NCBI RefSeq assembly: GCF_000526515.1
Contig: NZ_JAGF01000001.1
Coordinates: 1,302,001-1,366,000, forward strand
Reading direction: 5' to 3'
From: Cellulomonas sp. KRMCY2
Lineage (GTDB): Bacteria; Actinomycetota; Actinomycetes; Actinomycetales; Cellulomonadaceae
Length of the DNA: 64,000 nt
Position numbers and translations under genes: made by a program. Under the pieces are notes generated by a model that did no database searches, had not been told where the DNA came from, and saw nothing but the letters and a program-made list of their open reading frames with translations. Each line of letters begins with the position of its first letter. Within the stretch, counting starts at the first letter, position 1. Shown piece by piece: positions 25,987 to 36,193 of this stretch.

Positions 25987-27807
25987 TCAGAAGGTGAATC
26001 GGCCGACCGACTCCTCGAGCTCGGCGGACATCCGTGCGACGTCCTCCACGCGCAGCCCCATCCGGACGCTGATCTCGCTCGAGGAGCGCGCGGTCTCCGC
26101 GATCCCCGCGAGGTTGCCGGCGATCTCGCTCGAGCTCGACGCGGCGTCGACGATCGAGCGCGACATCTCGTTGGTCGTCGCCGTCTGCTCCTCCACGGCC
26201 GAGGCGATCGTCTGCTGGTAGTCGTTGATCGACGTGATGACCTGCGACACCTCGCTGATCGCCGCGACGGCGGATGCCGCCTGGCCGCTGTTGGCCGCGA
26301 TCCGCTTGGCGATGTCCTCGGCCGCCTGGCCCGACTCGCGAGCGAGCTCCTTGACCTCACCGGCGACGACGGCGAAGCCTCGACCGGCCTCCCCGGCGCG
26401 TGCCGCCTCGATGGTCGCGTTGAGCGCCAGGAGGTTCGTCTGCGCGGCGATCGACGTGATGACCTTGACCACGTCGCCGATCTCCGCGGCGCTCGCGCCG
26501 AGCTCGGTGACGCTCACCGCCGCACGCTCCGACAGGGCCACCGCCCTGGTCGCGACCATCGCCGCCTCGTGCGCGTTGTGCGAGATCTCGCGGATCGAGG
26601 CACCCATCTGCTCGGCGCCGGTCGCGACGCTCTGCACGTTGCTGCTCACCTGCTGCGCCGCTGCGGCGACCACCACCGTCGTCGTGCTGGACTCCTCGGC
26701 ACCGTCCCGGACCTGCTGGGCCGCGGCCGACATCTCGTGCGCGGCGTTCGCCATCGCCAGGGCATGGCGGACGACGCCGGCCAGGGTCGCGCGCAACGCC
26801 TCCTGCGCGGTGGCCAGCGCGGCGGCCATCTGACCCAGCTCGTTGCGCCCGACGACGCGGGCCGGGACCGTCAGGTCGCCGCCGGCCATCGCCTCGAGGG
26901 AGTGCTGCACGGCGGCCACCGACCGCCGGATGGAGCCCGCCGTGGCGAGACCGAACGCGACCAGGCCGGCGACGGCGACGAGCATGCCGATGAGGACGAC
27001 CCGCAGCGCCTGGTCCGACGCGGCCGCCGCGGCGTCCTTGCCGAGCTCCAGGCGGCTCGTGACGTCGGCGAGGACGAGGTCGAGCTCGCGCTGGTACGTG
27101 AGCGCGAGCGGCTCGGCGCTGGTGCCCAGGACGCGGACGTACTCGGCGCCGTCCTCCGACTGCGCGGCCGGCACGAGCTGCTCGTCGCGGACGGTCTGCC
27201 ACTGCGCGTAGGCGTCGACGAAGGCGGTCCAGCCCTCGAGATCCGACCCTCCGGCCGCCTCGACCATCGCCATGTCGGTTGTCACCTGGCCGTCGTTGGT
27301 CCCCTGGCGCGCAAGCCACGGCTGCTGCAGGCCCGGCTGCCGGACGGCGGCGATCTGGGCCACGATGGCGCTCGCCTCGGCCAGGTTCTCGCGGATCCGG
27401 TAGACCGGTGCAGCGATCTCCTGCTGGCTCCGGACGATCTCCGCGGTGTCCTGCGCGACCTGGCGCATCGCTTCGACGGTGCTGAGCGTGAGCAGTCCGC
27501 CGACGACCGCGAAGGCCGCGACGAGCGCGACGATCCGGGTTCGCACCGACGCATCGGCGAGCCTGGGCAAGCGGCGTCCGGTGCGCGTCGGCGGGTCGCC
27601 CGGGACCGATCGGCCAACCGGCTCGACGGCCTGGTCGGCGGGCTCGAGGGCCTCGTCGGTCGGGGCCGGCGCGCTGTCCGACGCGGCCCTCAGGTCACTG
27701 GTCGGACGGACCCGCGCCACGATCGGTGCGATCAGCCGACGCCCGATGGTGCGCGCGGATGGCCGGGTGGTGATCTGCGGCGTCCGTGCCGCTACTGGTG
27801 CCGTCAT
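25987..27807 (-). CDS. Methyl-accepting chemotaxis protein (receptor 1)
   Basis: 606 residues. Long basic/Pro N-tail (about 1-85), first membrane helix about 88-110 ([24 protein letters not shown]), extracytoplasmic four-helix-bundle type sensor with [11 protein letters not shown], second membrane helix about 267-290, HAMP, then the signalling hairpin with tip [33 protein letters not shown]. The start ATG has AAGGAG upstream. It has no FliA-type box of its own and lies 62 bases after receptor 2, so the two are probably cotranscribed. Its hairpin region is the most diverged of the four receptors. Confidence 0.94.
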   Translation of the reverse strand: MTAPVAARTPQITTRPSARTIGRRLIAPIVARVRPTSDLRAASDSAPAPTDEALEPADQAVEPVGRSVPGDPPTRTGRRLPRLADASVRTRIVALVAAFAVVGGLLTLSTVEAMRQVAQDTAEIVRSQQEIAAPVYRIRENLAEASAIVAQIAAVRQPGLQQPWLARQGTNDGQVTTDMAMVEAAGGSDLEGWTAFVDAYAQWQTVRDEQLVPAAQSEDGAEYVRVLGTSAEPLALTYQRELDLVLADVTSRLELGKDAAAAASDQALRVVLIGMLVAVAGLVAFGLATAGSIRRSVAAVQHSLEAMAGGDLTVPARVVGRNELGQMAAALATAQEALRATLAGVVRHALAMANAAHEMSAAAQQVRDGAEESSTTTVVVAAAAQQVSSNVQSVATGAEQMGASIREISHNAHEAAMVATRAVALSERAAVSVTELGASAAEIGDVVKVITSIAAQTNLLALNATIEAARAGEAGRGFAVVAGEVKELARESGQAAEDIAKRIAANSGQAASAVAAISEVSQVITSINDYQQTIASAVEEQTATTNEMSRSIVDAASSSSEIAGNLAGIAETARSSSEISVRMGLRVEDVARMSAELEESVGRFTF

Positions 27808-27869
27808 GGCTCCCTGCTCCTTGCGGTGGTGCGGTCCTGGGACCGGAACTTCCTCGGGTGCTCCGTCGC

Positions 27870-29090
27870 CTAGAGCGCGAAGGAGTCGATCTGGGTGCGG
27901 AGGTTGGCGGACATCTGGGCGAGCTCGGCGACCGAGTCCTGCATCTGGGCCAGGACCTCGGTCGAGGACGCCGCCGCGGTGGCGACCCCGGTGATGTTGA
28001 CCGCGATCTCCCCCGACCCGGTCGCCGCCTCGGTCACCCCACGAGACATCTCGTTGGTCGTGGCCGTCTGCTCCTCCACAGCACTGGCGATCGTCAGCTG
28101 GTAGTCGTTGATCTGCGCGATGATCGCCGAGATCTCACCGATCGCCGCCACCGCACCAGTGGTATCGGCCTGGATCGCCTCGACCCGCCGAGCGATGTCC
28201 TCAGTGGCCCGCGCCGTCTCCTGAGCCAGCTCCTTGACCTCACCGGCCACCACCGCGAACCCCTTGCCCGCCTCACCGGCCCGCGCCGCCTCGATCGTGG
28301 CATTGAGCGCCAACAAGTTCGTCTGCTCGGCGATCGAGGTGATCACCTTGACCACGTTGCCGATCTCCTGGCTCGAGGTCCCCAGCTTGGCCACCGACTC
28401 GTTGGTCGAAGCCGCCACATCCGTGGCCCGCGCCGCGACCTTCGCCGCCTCGTTCGCGTTCTGCGCGATCTCCCGGATCGAAGCACCCATCTGCTCAGCA
28501 CCCGCCGCCACCGCCTGAACGTTGCGCGAGACCTGCTCAGCAGCCGCAGCCACCACACCCGCCTGCACACTCGTCTCGTCCGCAGCGGACGCCGCCTCCG
28601 AGCCGCTCGAGGCGACCCCGCCGAGGCCCGAGGCGAGGGACTGCGCCGCCTGCGACATCTCGGCCAGCGTGGTGTGCATCCGGGCGGCAGCGGTGTCGAT
28701 CGCCGCGGCGGCCTGACCGACCTCGTCGCGCCGGTCGACACCACTGACGCGGGTCAGGTCACCGGTGGCGATCCCCTCGGCGACGTAGCAGACCCGGGCC
28801 AACGAGCCGCCGATGCGGCGGGCCGTCCACCCCCCGGCCGCGATCGTGAAGACGGTGCCGACGGTGGCCAGCACGGCGACCGGAGCCAGCAGCTCCTGGG
28901 CGCCGGCGTCCCGCCGCGCGCCGAGCAGGACGATCACGACGATGCCGACCAGCGAGAGCAGGAAGCCGCTGAAGGCGACGGAGAACTTGGTCAGGAACGG
29001 CAGGTCCCCCAGCCAACCGGCCAGACCGCGGTGGTGCCCGCCCAGGTAGGAGGGCTGAGACGGGACCGCGATGACGGTGGCGGTGGCCAT
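27870..29090 (-). CDS. Methyl-accepting chemotaxis protein without a large sensor (receptor 2)
   Basis: 406 residues. Two membrane helices close together (about 33-55 and 70-92) with almost no external domain, then a HAMP-like region ([26 protein letters not shown]) and a full signalling hairpin. It probably senses a cytosolic, membrane or energy state instead of an external ligand. The last 687 bases of shared hairpin are identical to receptor 4. Ends DSFAL, with no docking pentapeptide. Confidence 0.93.
   Translation of the reverse strand: MATATVIAVPSQPSYLGGHHRGLAGWLGDLPFLTKFSVAFSGFLLSLVGIVVIVLLGARRDAGAQELLAPVAVLATVGTVFTIAAGGWTARRIGGSLARVCYVAEGIATGDLTRVSGVDRRDEVGQAAAAIDTAAARMHTTLAEMSQAAQSLASGLGGVASSGSEAASAADETSVQAGVVAAAAEQVSRNVQAVAAGAEQMGASIREIAQNANEAAKVAARATDVAASTNESVAKLGTSSQEIGNVVKVITSIAEQTNLLALNATIEAARAGEAGKGFAVVAGEVKELAQETARATEDIARRVEAIQADTTGAVAAIGEISAIIAQINDYQLTIASAVEEQTATTNEMSRGVTEAATGSGEIAVNITGVATAAASSTEVLAQMQDSVAELAQMSANLRTQIDSFAL
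27891..28577 (-). repeat. 687-bp segment identical to 31108-31794
   Basis: The segment coding the signalling hairpin of receptor 2 matches receptor 4 base for base by eye with a constant offset of 3217 and no gap, while both flanks diverge at once. This is a sign of recent gene conversion or partial duplication. Confidence 0.9.
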
Positions 29091-29128
29091 GAGTGACTCC
29101 GGGTCGATGGGCGTTGTAGGCGCTCACC

Positions 29129-29155
29129 CCATCGGCCGGCGCAGTCGTCGGATGA
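29129..29155 (-). promoter_or_regulatory. FliA-type promoter of receptor 2
   Basis: Minus strand: TCAT (29155-29152), 15 bases, GCCGATGG (29136-29129), 38 bases before the ATG at 29090. The -10 box lies inside the stem of the preceding terminator hairpin. Confidence 0.65.
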
Positions 29156-29176
29156 GACGAAGCGCGCCGGCCGATG
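29130..29176 (-). terminator. Terminator hairpin after receptor 3
   Basis: Perfect 13-bp arms CATCGGCCGGCGC (29130-29142) and GCGCCGGCCGATG (29164-29176), 21-base loop, starting 12 bases past the receptor 3 stop. No T-run. Confidence 0.7.
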
Positions 29177-29187
29177 CGAGTGGCGGA

Positions 29188-30840
29188 TCAGTAGGTGAAG
29201 GCCTCGACGCGGTTGCGCAGTTCGGCTGCCATCCGGGCCAGCTCGTCGGTCGAGCTGCCCATCTGGGCCAGGACCTCGCTGGAGGACGAGGCCGCCGTGG
29301 CCACCCCGGTGATGTTGGCCGCGATCTCCCCCGACCCGGTCGCCGCCTCGGTCACCCCACGGGACATCTCGTTGGTCGTGGCCGTCTGCTCCTCCACAGC
29401 ACTGGCGATCGTCAGCTGGTAGTCGTTGATCTGCGCGATGATCGTGGCGATCTCGCCGATCGCGGTGACCGCCGAGGCCGTCTGGGTCTGGTTCGCCGAG
29501 ATCCGGGTGGCGATGTCCTCGGCCGCCCGGGCCGACTCCTGAGCCAGCTCCTTGACCTCACCGGCCACCACCGCGAACCCCTTGCCCGCCTCACCGGCCC
29601 GCGCCGCCTCGATCGTGGCATTGAGCGCCAACAGGTTCGTCTGCTCGGCGATCGAGGTGATCACCTTGACCACGTTGCCGATCTCCTTCGCGCTGGCCCC
29701 CAGCTCACTGACCGTCGTGGCCGTGTTCTCGGAGAACTGCACCGCCTGCGCCGCGACCTTCGCCGCCTCGTTGGCGTTCTGCGCGATCTCCCGGATCGAG
29801 GCACCCATCTGCTCGGCACCCGCCGCCACCGCCTGAACGTTGCGCGAGACCTGCTCAGCAGCCGCAGCCACCACACCCGCCTGGGCACTGGTCTCCTCCG
29901 AGCCGGCCGCCACCTGCGTGTTGGCCGCCGACAGCTCCTCAGCCGCCGCAGCGACCATGCCCGCGGAGTCGACGACGCCGCTCACCAGAGCCTGCAGGGC
30001 CTCCTGGGCGGCGATCAGGCCCCGAGCCATCTGACCGATCTCGTCCTCGGTGAAGACCTCCGGGCGGACCGTCAGGTCCCCGGTGGCCATCGCGTCGACG
30101 GACACCTTCACGGCGAGGACGGAGCGGCGCATCGCGTTGGCGATCACGACGCCCAGGAGACCCGTCAGGATCACGCCGACGAGGACGACGACGATCGAGG
30201 TCGTGATCGCTGCCTGCGCCTCGGTCTCCGCACGGGCCGCGATCTCAGCCATCGTGGTGCCGACCTCGGCCTCGACGTCCGTGAGGTTGCCGATCATCGC
30301 CGCGCCCAGGTCCGCAGCGCCGCCGTCGCGGAGCCTGACCCACTCCTCGCGGTCGTCGGCCATCGCCGCGGCCATGAGGTCGCCGTCGACCATCTCGCGG
30401 TACGAGGTCAGCGAGGTGGTGAACTCGTCCCACTGCTCCGGGGCGTCGCCTTGCACCGCGACGAACTTCGCGACGAAGGTCTCCGCGGCGGTGTCGAGCT
30501 TCGCGTACGCGTCCTGCAGCTTGTCGAACTGGACCTGCTTGCCCGCGCCCTGGTAGGCGGGGACCGCCGTGATCGTCAGCCGCACGCCCCACATCGCGTC
30601 CTTGAGGCCTGCGAGCGACGCGCTCACGGTGGCCTGGGTCTCGGCCAGCTCCTTGGCGTCGTTCTTGATCGTCGTCATCGAGATGCTGGTGAAGACCCCG
30701 AGACCTGCGGTGAACACCGCGAACACGCCGACGAGGGCGAGGATCTTGGTCCGGACCGAGCCCTGGCGCAGCAGGCGCGGACCACGGGGCGCCGACGACG
30801 ACGCTGAGGTCTGGGGGGGACGGACGGGGTTGGTGCTCAC
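29188..30840 (-). CDS. Methyl-accepting chemotaxis protein (receptor 3)
   Basis: 550 residues. Membrane helix about 30-52 ([21 protein letters not shown]), extracytoplasmic helical sensor of about 150 residues ([34 protein letters not shown]), second helix about 205-228 ([21 protein letters not shown]), HAMP and signalling hairpin. GTG 30840 has GGGAGC upstream; a longer reading from 30921 would cover the promoter. Has its own FliA-type promoter and a terminator, so it is a single-gene unit. Ends EAFTY. Confidence 0.94.
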   Translation of the reverse strand: MSTNPVRPPQTSASSSAPRGPRLLRQGSVRTKILALVGVFAVFTAGLGVFTSISMTTIKNDAKELAETQATVSASLAGLKDAMWGVRLTITAVPAYQGAGKQVQFDKLQDAYAKLDTAAETFVAKFVAVQGDAPEQWDEFTTSLTSYREMVDGDLMAAAMADDREEWVRLRDGGAADLGAAMIGNLTDVEAEVGTTMAEIAARAETEAQAAITTSIVVVLVGVILTGLLGVVIANAMRRSVLAVKVSVDAMATGDLTVRPEVFTEDEIGQMARGLIAAQEALQALVSGVVDSAGMVAAAAEELSAANTQVAAGSEETSAQAGVVAAAAEQVSRNVQAVAAGAEQMGASIREIAQNANEAAKVAAQAVQFSENTATTVSELGASAKEIGNVVKVITSIAEQTNLLALNATIEAARAGEAGKGFAVVAGEVKELAQESARAAEDIATRISANQTQTASAVTAIGEIATIIAQINDYQLTIASAVEEQTATTNEMSRGVTEAATGSGEIAANITGVATAASSSSEVLAQMGSSTDELARMAAELRNRVEAFTY

Positions 30841-30875
30841 GGCGGGCTCCCGGTGTCGATGCTCGGTCGCCGAAC

Positions 30876-30902
30876 AGATCGGCAGCCACGGCAGATCGGT
30901 GA
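30876..30902 (-). promoter_or_regulatory. FliA-type promoter of receptor 3
   Basis: Minus strand: TCAC (30902-30899), exactly 15 bases, GCCGATCT (30883-30876), 35 bases before the GTG at 30840. Confidence 0.8.
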
Positions 30903-30946
30903 CGCGTGGCCGTTGTGACATGTGTCACTCGGGGGTCCGGTGCGGT

Positions 30947-30990
30947 GCAGCTCGGGTGCAGCTCGGGTGCAGCTCGGGTGCAGCTCGGGT
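30947..30990. repeat. 11-bp tandem repeat
   Basis: GCAGCTCGGGT four times head to tail between receptor 3 and receptor 4. A further near-repeat of about 18 bp, GTCAGGAGCC followed by a GGCTCG block, occurs twice at 31051-31090, ending at the receptor 4 stop. Confidence 0.85.
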
Positions 30991-31086
30991 CACGACGGAC
31001 AGCAGGACGCCGGCAGCACCGCAAGGTGCCACCGGCGTCCGGTCGTGCTGGGTCAGGAGCCTGGCTCGGTCAGGAGCCGGGCTCGG

Positions 31087-32805
31087 TCAGAAGGTGAAGG
31101 CTGCCACCTGGGTGCGGAGGTTGGCGGACATCTGGGCGAGCTCGGCGACCGAGTCCTGCATCTGGGCCAGGACCTCGGTCGAGGACGCCGCCGCGGTGGC
31201 GACCCCGGTGATGTTGACCGCGATCTCCCCCGACCCGGTCGCCGCCTCGGTCACCCCACGAGACATCTCGTTGGTCGTGGCCGTCTGCTCCTCCACAGCA
31301 CTGGCGATCGTCAGCTGGTAGTCGTTGATCTGCGCGATGATCGCCGAGATCTCACCGATCGCCGCCACCGCACCAGTGGTATCGGCCTGGATCGCCTCGA
31401 CCCGCCGAGCGATGTCCTCAGTGGCCCGCGCCGTCTCCTGAGCCAGCTCCTTGACCTCACCGGCCACCACCGCGAACCCCTTGCCCGCCTCACCGGCCCG
31501 CGCCGCCTCGATCGTGGCATTGAGCGCCAACAAGTTCGTCTGCTCGGCGATCGAGGTGATCACCTTGACCACGTTGCCGATCTCCTGGCTCGAGGTCCCC
31601 AGCTTGGCCACCGACTCGTTGGTCGAAGCCGCCACATCCGTGGCCCGCGCCGCGACCTTCGCCGCCTCGTTCGCGTTCTGCGCGATCTCCCGGATCGAAG
31701 CACCCATCTGCTCAGCACCCGCCGCCACCGCCTGAACGTTGCGCGAGACCTGCTCAGCAGCCGCAGCCACCACACCCGCCTGCACACTCGTCTCCTCCGA
31801 GCCGGCCGCCACCTGCGCACCGGCGGCGGACATCTCCTCGCTCGCCGCCGCGATCGTGCCGGTCGCCTCGAGCACCTCGCCGAAGGTCGCCCGAAGGGCC
31901 GCCTGCGCGGTCCGCATCGAGGCTGCCATCTGCCCGATCTCGTCGGTGCTGCTGACGTCGGCCTCGACCGTGAGGTCACCGGCCGCCATGGCGTCGAGCG
32001 AGGTCCTGACCTTGTTCAGGGCTGTGCGGATGGCCTTCGCGACGTACAGGCCCAGCAGGCCGGTCACGAGAAGGCCGGCGACGAGAACGCCGATCATGAG
32101 CCGGGTGCGGGACTGCTCCTCGGCCGCCGACTCCGCGGCCACGCTCCCGGTGTAGGCGACGATCTCGGCCGCTGTCGCGTCGAGGGCGTCGACGTACACA
32201 CCCTTCACCGGCTCGGCCACGTCCAACAGGATCTGCTCGAACTCGACCCGGTCGTCCGCGAGGGCTGCCGGCAGCAGCTGGGTGTCGCGGATCGACGTCC
32301 ACTCGGCCCAGCCGGCGACGAAGACCGGCCAGGACTGGCTCTGCCCGGTCCCGATCGCCGCCTCGAAGGCCGCCATCGCACCCGCGACCTCGGCGTCGTT
32401 GCTCTCCTGGTCGGCCAGCCAGGCTTCCTTGTCGGCGTCCGAGGTCGCCGCGGCGATCTGGGCAATGATCATCCGCGCCTTGAGCTGGCCCTGGTGGACG
32501 GTCTGCAATGGTGCGGAGACGGTGGCCTGGATCATCGCGAGGGTCTCGGTGTTGTCAGCGAGGTCGGCCATGCCGGTCAGCGCCACCGTCCCGCTGACGG
32601 CCGAGGCCGTCGCGAAGAGGGCGACGAGGCCGATGATCTTGATTCGCACGGACAGGTTGGCGAACCATCCGGCGCCGCGCTGCGGCGCAGGCGCCGACGT
32701 ACCGGCCGCGGGGCGACCCGTGGGGGCCGAGCTGCCGGTGCTGCCGGACCGTTGGACCGGCACGACGTGCTCACGGACGGGGGCGAGGGTGGGGGTGGAG
32801 GACAT
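31087..32805 (-). CDS. Methyl-accepting chemotaxis protein (receptor 4)
   Basis: 572 residues. Basic N-tail, membrane helix about 55-78 ([24 protein letters not shown]), extracytoplasmic helical sensor with [25 protein letters not shown], second helix about 230-252 ([24 protein letters not shown]), HAMP, signalling hairpin. The sensor resembles that of receptor 1 (the IAQIAA...W...SND/TND pattern), whereas the hairpin is copied from receptor 2, so the gene is a mosaic. The ATG at 32805 follows AAGGAG. Ends AAFTF. Confidence 0.94.
   Translation of the reverse strand: MSSTPTLAPVREHVVPVQRSGSTGSSAPTGRPAAGTSAPAPQRGAGWFANLSVRIKIIGLVALFATASAVSGTVALTGMADLADNTETLAMIQATVSAPLQTVHQGQLKARMIIAQIAAATSDADKEAWLADQESNDAEVAGAMAAFEAAIGTGQSQSWPVFVAGWAEWTSIRDTQLLPAALADDRVEFEQILLDVAEPVKGVYVDALDATAAEIVAYTGSVAAESAAEEQSRTRLMIGVLVAGLLVTGLLGLYVAKAIRTALNKVRTSLDAMAAGDLTVEADVSSTDEIGQMAASMRTAQAALRATFGEVLEATGTIAAASEEMSAAGAQVAAGSEETSVQAGVVAAAAEQVSRNVQAVAAGAEQMGASIREIAQNANEAAKVAARATDVAASTNESVAKLGTSSQEIGNVVKVITSIAEQTNLLALNATIEAARAGEAGKGFAVVAGEVKELAQETARATEDIARRVEAIQADTTGAVAAIGEISAIIAQINDYQLTIASAVEEQTATTNEMSRGVTEAATGSGEIAVNITGVATAAASSTEVLAQMQDSVAELAQMSANLRTQVAAFTF
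31108..31794 (-). repeat. 687-bp segment identical to 27891-28577
   Basis: Second copy of the hairpin-coding segment. Right after it, receptor 4 continues with a block (CTCCGAGCCGGCCGCCACCTGCG) that matches receptor 3 at 29896, so at least two donors contributed. Confidence 0.9.
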
Positions 32806-32851
32806 CGTGGCTCCTTCGGGACTGCCCGGAGGGGGCCGGGCAATGGTCGTC

Positions 32852-32878
32852 CCATCGGCTGGGACGCGGGGATGGTCA
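32852..32878 (-). promoter_or_regulatory. FliA-type promoter of receptor 4
   Basis: Minus strand: TGAC (32878-32875), 15 bases, GCCGATGG (32859-32852), 46 bases before the ATG at 32805. The -35 differs at one base from the TCAC of the others. Confidence 0.6.
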
Positions 32879-32888
32879 GTGGGCGCTG

Positions 32889-33308
32889 CTACGCCGAGGT
32901 CGCGCGGTCGACGTCGAGAGCGAGCAGGAGGCCGCGCTCGAGCTTGTAGGCGCCGAGGATCACGTCGCGCAGCGCGGCGGGCAGGGTGTCCGGTGGGGTC
33001 TCGAACTGGGAGTCGTCGACGTCGATCACGTCGCCGATCTCGTCGACCAACAGGCTGACGGGTTCGCCGTCCACCTGGACGACGACCATCATCGGCTCGG
33101 CGTCGGCCGCAAGGGGTGGCAGGCCGAGGCGGACCCGGAGGTCGACCGTCAGGACGACCTGACCGCGCAGGTTCACGAGCCCGGCGATCCCGGGCGGGGC
33201 GAGCGGTACGGGGGTCCTGGCCTGGAACCGGAGGGCCTCCTGCACGTGCAGGACGTCGACGCCGTAGTGCGCGCCGTCCAGCACGAAGGTCGCCAGCTGC
33301 TGACTCAT
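32889..33308 (-). CDS. cheW: Chemotaxis coupling protein CheW
   Basis: 139 residues of a single CheW SH3-like domain: [64 protein letters not shown]. It links receptors to CheA. ATG 33308 follows GTGGAGG and is one base past the cheA stop, so the two are coupled. The longer reading from 33407 lies in cheA. Confidence 0.95.
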   Translation of the reverse strand: MSQQLATFVLDGAHYGVDVLHVQEALRFQARTPVPLAPPGIAGLVNLRGQVVLTVDLRVRLGLPPLAADAEPMMVVVQVDGEPVSLLVDEIGDVIDVDDSQFETPPDTLPAALRDVILGAYKLERGLLLALDVDRATSA

Positions 33309-33309
33309 C

Positions 33310-35931
33310 TCACACCTCCACGAGCTCGCGACGGCCGAGCCGGCCGGCGTCGTCGGACTCGGCAACGTCGGTGGACCCCGCGAGGTCGTCGTCGTCCGGG
33401 CCGACACTGAAGAAGAACGGATCGGCCTCGGCGACGGCTGCCCGCACGTCGAGCAGCTCGGTCACCCGCTCCTTGAGGACCGTCGAGCCGACCAGGCCGT
33501 GGTCACCCACGTCGCTGTGCCGGGCGGCGTCGTCGTCCACGATGTCGACGATCTCGTCGACCACGATCGCGACGCTTCGCCCGCCGTGCGAGTACACCAC
33601 CACGGTGAGCTCGTCCTGGGCGTCGAACGAGCTCATGCTGCCGAGGATGCGGTCCAGCCGGACGACCGGCGTGATCGCACCGCGGTACTGCACGACCTCG
33701 CGGCCACCGACATGCTCCACGACGCCGGCCGGCAGCTTCTCCAGCCGGGTCACGGCCGAGAGCGGGATCGCCACCCGGCGGCCGTCGCCGATCCCGGCGA
33801 CGAGCACCTGGACGGTCTCCCGGACGACGACGTCGGCTGCGGCGCCTGTCGCGCCGTCCGCGTCGGCCAGCTCGCCGATCATCGCCCTGCGGCCGATGGC
33901 CTGGACGTCGAGGATGAGCGAGACCCGCCCGTCCCCCATCAGCGTGGCGCCGGCGTACAGGCCGATCGCCTTGAGCCGGCCGGAGAGCGGCTTGACCACG
34001 ATCTCCTCGGTGTTGAGCACGCGGTCGACAACCAGGCCGAAGCGCTGGGTGTCGGCCTGCAGGACGGCGATCACGGTGCCGCCGCTCTCCGGGCGGGCCG
34101 GGGCCGCGAAGACCTCACGGAGGTCCACCAACGGCAGCAGCTCGCCGCGCAGGCGATAGACGGGTGCGGAGCGCACGTACTCGATCGCGCCGGAGGTCTG
34201 GGCGTCGAGTGCCACCAGCTCGAGCAGGCTGACCTGCGGGATCGCGTAGAGCTGGCGGTCGCACTCGATCGTGAGCGCGGGCATGATCGCGAGCGTCAAC
34301 GGGATCCGCAGCCGCCACGTCGTGCCGCGGCCGACGACGGACTCCACGTCTACCGTGCCACCGATCGCCTCGATCCGGGTCTTGACCACGTCCATCCCCA
34401 CGCCACGCCCGGAGACGTTCGTGACCGCTGCGGCCATCGAGAAGCCGGGCAGGAAGAGCAGGTGGAGGAGCTCGGCATTCGCCATCGCGGCGACCTGCTC
34501 GGTGGTCCGCAGACCGCGCTCGACGGCCTTGGCCGCCACCCGCTCGGGGTCGATGCCCTTGCCGTCGTCGGTGACCTCGACGACCACCTGTCCACCCGCG
34601 TGGTAGGCGCGCAGGGTCAGCAGGCCCTGCGCGGCCTTGCCCGCCGCGAGGCGGTCGTCCGGGGCCTCGAGGCCATGGTCGACCGCGTTGCGGATGAGGT
34701 GCGTCAGGGGGTCCTTGACGGCCTCGAGCAGGGTGCGGTCGAGCTCGGTGTCGCCGCCGACCATCTCGAGGCGCACCTGCCGCTCGCAGGCCGCGGCGAG
34801 GTCGCGGACCATCCGCGGCACCTTGGACCAGACGTGCTCGATGGGCTGCATGCGCGTCTTCATGACGCCCTCCTGCAGCTCGGAGGCGATCAGGCTCAGG
34901 CGCTGGGACGCCCGCACCAGGTCCATGTCGACGTTGCCGTCAGCCAGGCGTGTGATCGCGTTGCGGGCGAGCACCAGCTCGCCGACCTGGCGCATCAGGG
35001 CGTCGAGCAGGTCGACGTCCACCCGGATCGAGCCTTCGGACGCGCTGCGCGACGTCGTGGCGTCGGCGGGTGCCGCTTCCGGTGCGGGCGGTGGGGTCAG
35101 GACGGGCTCGGCCACGGCAGCCTCCGAGGAGTGGACGGGGTGGTGCTGGGAGGGCACCTCAGTGATGCGGGCGTGCACCGACGACGTGTCGGCGACCTGC
35201 GCTGCGGCGACCTTCTCCGGGGTCCTCCGCCGGGCGACGATCTTCCGGCCGGTGGTCTTCGGGGTCGCGGCCGTCGGCGCAACGGGCGCCGCGGGCTCGA
35301 CGGGCGCGGGGGTCTCCGCGAGCGCCACGGGTGCAGCGGCCGCCACGGGTGCAGCGGGCCGCGCGTCGTCGACCGTTGCGACGATCTGAGTCGGCGCGAC
35401 GGCGTCGGGCACGGCAGGCGCGTCGGGCACGGCAGGCGCGTCGGGCACGGCAGGCACGACGGGCACGGCAGGCACGACGGGCGGGGCCACGACGTCGTCG
35501 GCCGGGGCAACCACCTCGGCGGGCGCGTCGTCGGCGACCGGCATCCTGGCCTCGAGGACCGTGCGGATCCGGGCGACGATCGGGGCGACGTCGAGCCCGC
35601 CCTCGGTGCCGTCGGCCTCGATCGAGCCGAGGATCAGGCGCACGGTGTCCACCATCGCGAGCAGCACGTCCGTCGTCGGCAGGTCCATCGATCGGCGGCC
35701 GTCGCGCAGCTCGACCAGGAGGTTCTCGCCGGCGTGGGTCACCGCCTCGAGCGTGTTGAACGCCAGGAAGCCGCTCGTGCCCTTGATCGTGTGGATCGTC
35801 CGGAAGATGCTGCTGAGCAGCTCGCGTGAGTCAGGGGTCCGCTCGAGCGCCACCAGGTCGGAGTCCAGCTGGTCGAGGTTCTCATGGCTCTCGACCAGGA
35901 ACTCATGGACGATCTCATCGAGGTCCTCCAA
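33310..35931 (-). CDS. cheA: Chemotaxis histidine kinase CheA
   Basis: 873 residues from TTG 35931. P1 HPt domain with His47 (RTIHTIKGTSGFLAF); a long Pro/Ala linker (about 135-295) with an 18-bp DNA repeat coding AVPDAP (35402-35473); dimerisation P3 (VDLLDALMRQVGELVLARN); ATPase P4 with N box HLIRNAVDHGLE and G boxes TDDGKGID and GRGVGMDVV; then P5 and a second CheW-like domain to the end. The TTG start is chosen because GGAGGGTACG precedes it and the FliA-type promoter (35983-36009) lies inside any longer reading. No CheY-binding P2 domain is clear. Phosphorylates CheY and CheB. Confidence 0.93.
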   Translation of the reverse strand: MEDLDEIVHEFLVESHENLDQLDSDLVALERTPDSRELLSSIFRTIHTIKGTSGFLAFNTLEAVTHAGENLLVELRDGRRSMDLPTTDVLLAMVDTVRLILGSIEADGTEGGLDVAPIVARIRTVLEARMPVADDAPAEVVAPADDVVAPPVVPAVPVVPAVPDAPAVPDAPAVPDAVAPTQIVATVDDARPAAPVAAAAPVALAETPAPVEPAAPVAPTAATPKTTGRKIVARRRTPEKVAAAQVADTSSVHARITEVPSQHHPVHSSEAAVAEPVLTPPPAPEAAPADATTSRSASEGSIRVDVDLLDALMRQVGELVLARNAITRLADGNVDMDLVRASQRLSLIASELQEGVMKTRMQPIEHVWSKVPRMVRDLAAACERQVRLEMVGGDTELDRTLLEAVKDPLTHLIRNAVDHGLEAPDDRLAAGKAAQGLLTLRAYHAGGQVVVEVTDDGKGIDPERVAAKAVERGLRTTEQVAAMANAELLHLLFLPGFSMAAAVTNVSGRGVGMDVVKTRIEAIGGTVDVESVVGRGTTWRLRIPLTLAIMPALTIECDRQLYAIPQVSLLELVALDAQTSGAIEYVRSAPVYRLRGELLPLVDLREVFAAPARPESGGTVIAVLQADTQRFGLVVDRVLNTEEIVVKPLSGRLKAIGLYAGATLMGDGRVSLILDVQAIGRRAMIGELADADGATGAAADVVVRETVQVLVAGIGDGRRVAIPLSAVTRLEKLPAGVVEHVGGREVVQYRGAITPVVRLDRILGSMSSFDAQDELTVVVYSHGGRSVAIVVDEIVDIVDDDAARHSDVGDHGLVGSTVLKERVTELLDVRAAVAEADPFFFSVGPDDDDLAGSTDVAESDDAGRLGRRELVEV

Positions 35932-35982
35932 CGTACCCTCCGTGCTCGCGGCGACGGAATCAGTTCCGCCGCACCGACTCTG

Positions 35983-36009
35983 GGATCGGCCGAAGCCCGT
36001 CACCTGTGA
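35983..36009 (-). promoter_or_regulatory. FliA-type promoter of cheA-cheW
   Basis: Minus strand: TCAC (36009-36006), 15 bases, GCCGATCC (35990-35983), 51 bases before the TTG. Gives the chemotaxis block a start separate from the flhA-csrA run upstream. Confidence 0.8.
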
Positions 36010-36080
36010 GTCCTTTGCCGCGGCGGACCCGGGTGAAAGCTGCGCCGAGCGGGTCGGCCGACGACGGCCGTGACTGTCGC

Positions 36081-36164
36081 GCGCAGGTCGGCCGCGCAGG
36101 TCGGTCGCGCAGGTCGGCCGCGCAGGTCGGTCGCGCAGGTCGGTCGCGCAGGTCAGCCGCGCAG
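36081..36164. repeat. 13-bp tandem repeat between csrA and cheA
   Basis: Unit GCGCAGGTCGGYC, six copies in a row with C/T change at position 12 and one A change, then a 6-base partial copy. It sits between the csrA stop (36194) and the cheA promoter. Confidence 0.9.
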
Positions 36165-36193
36165 TCGACGGAGAGGCGTTCGTCCTGGGGAGC

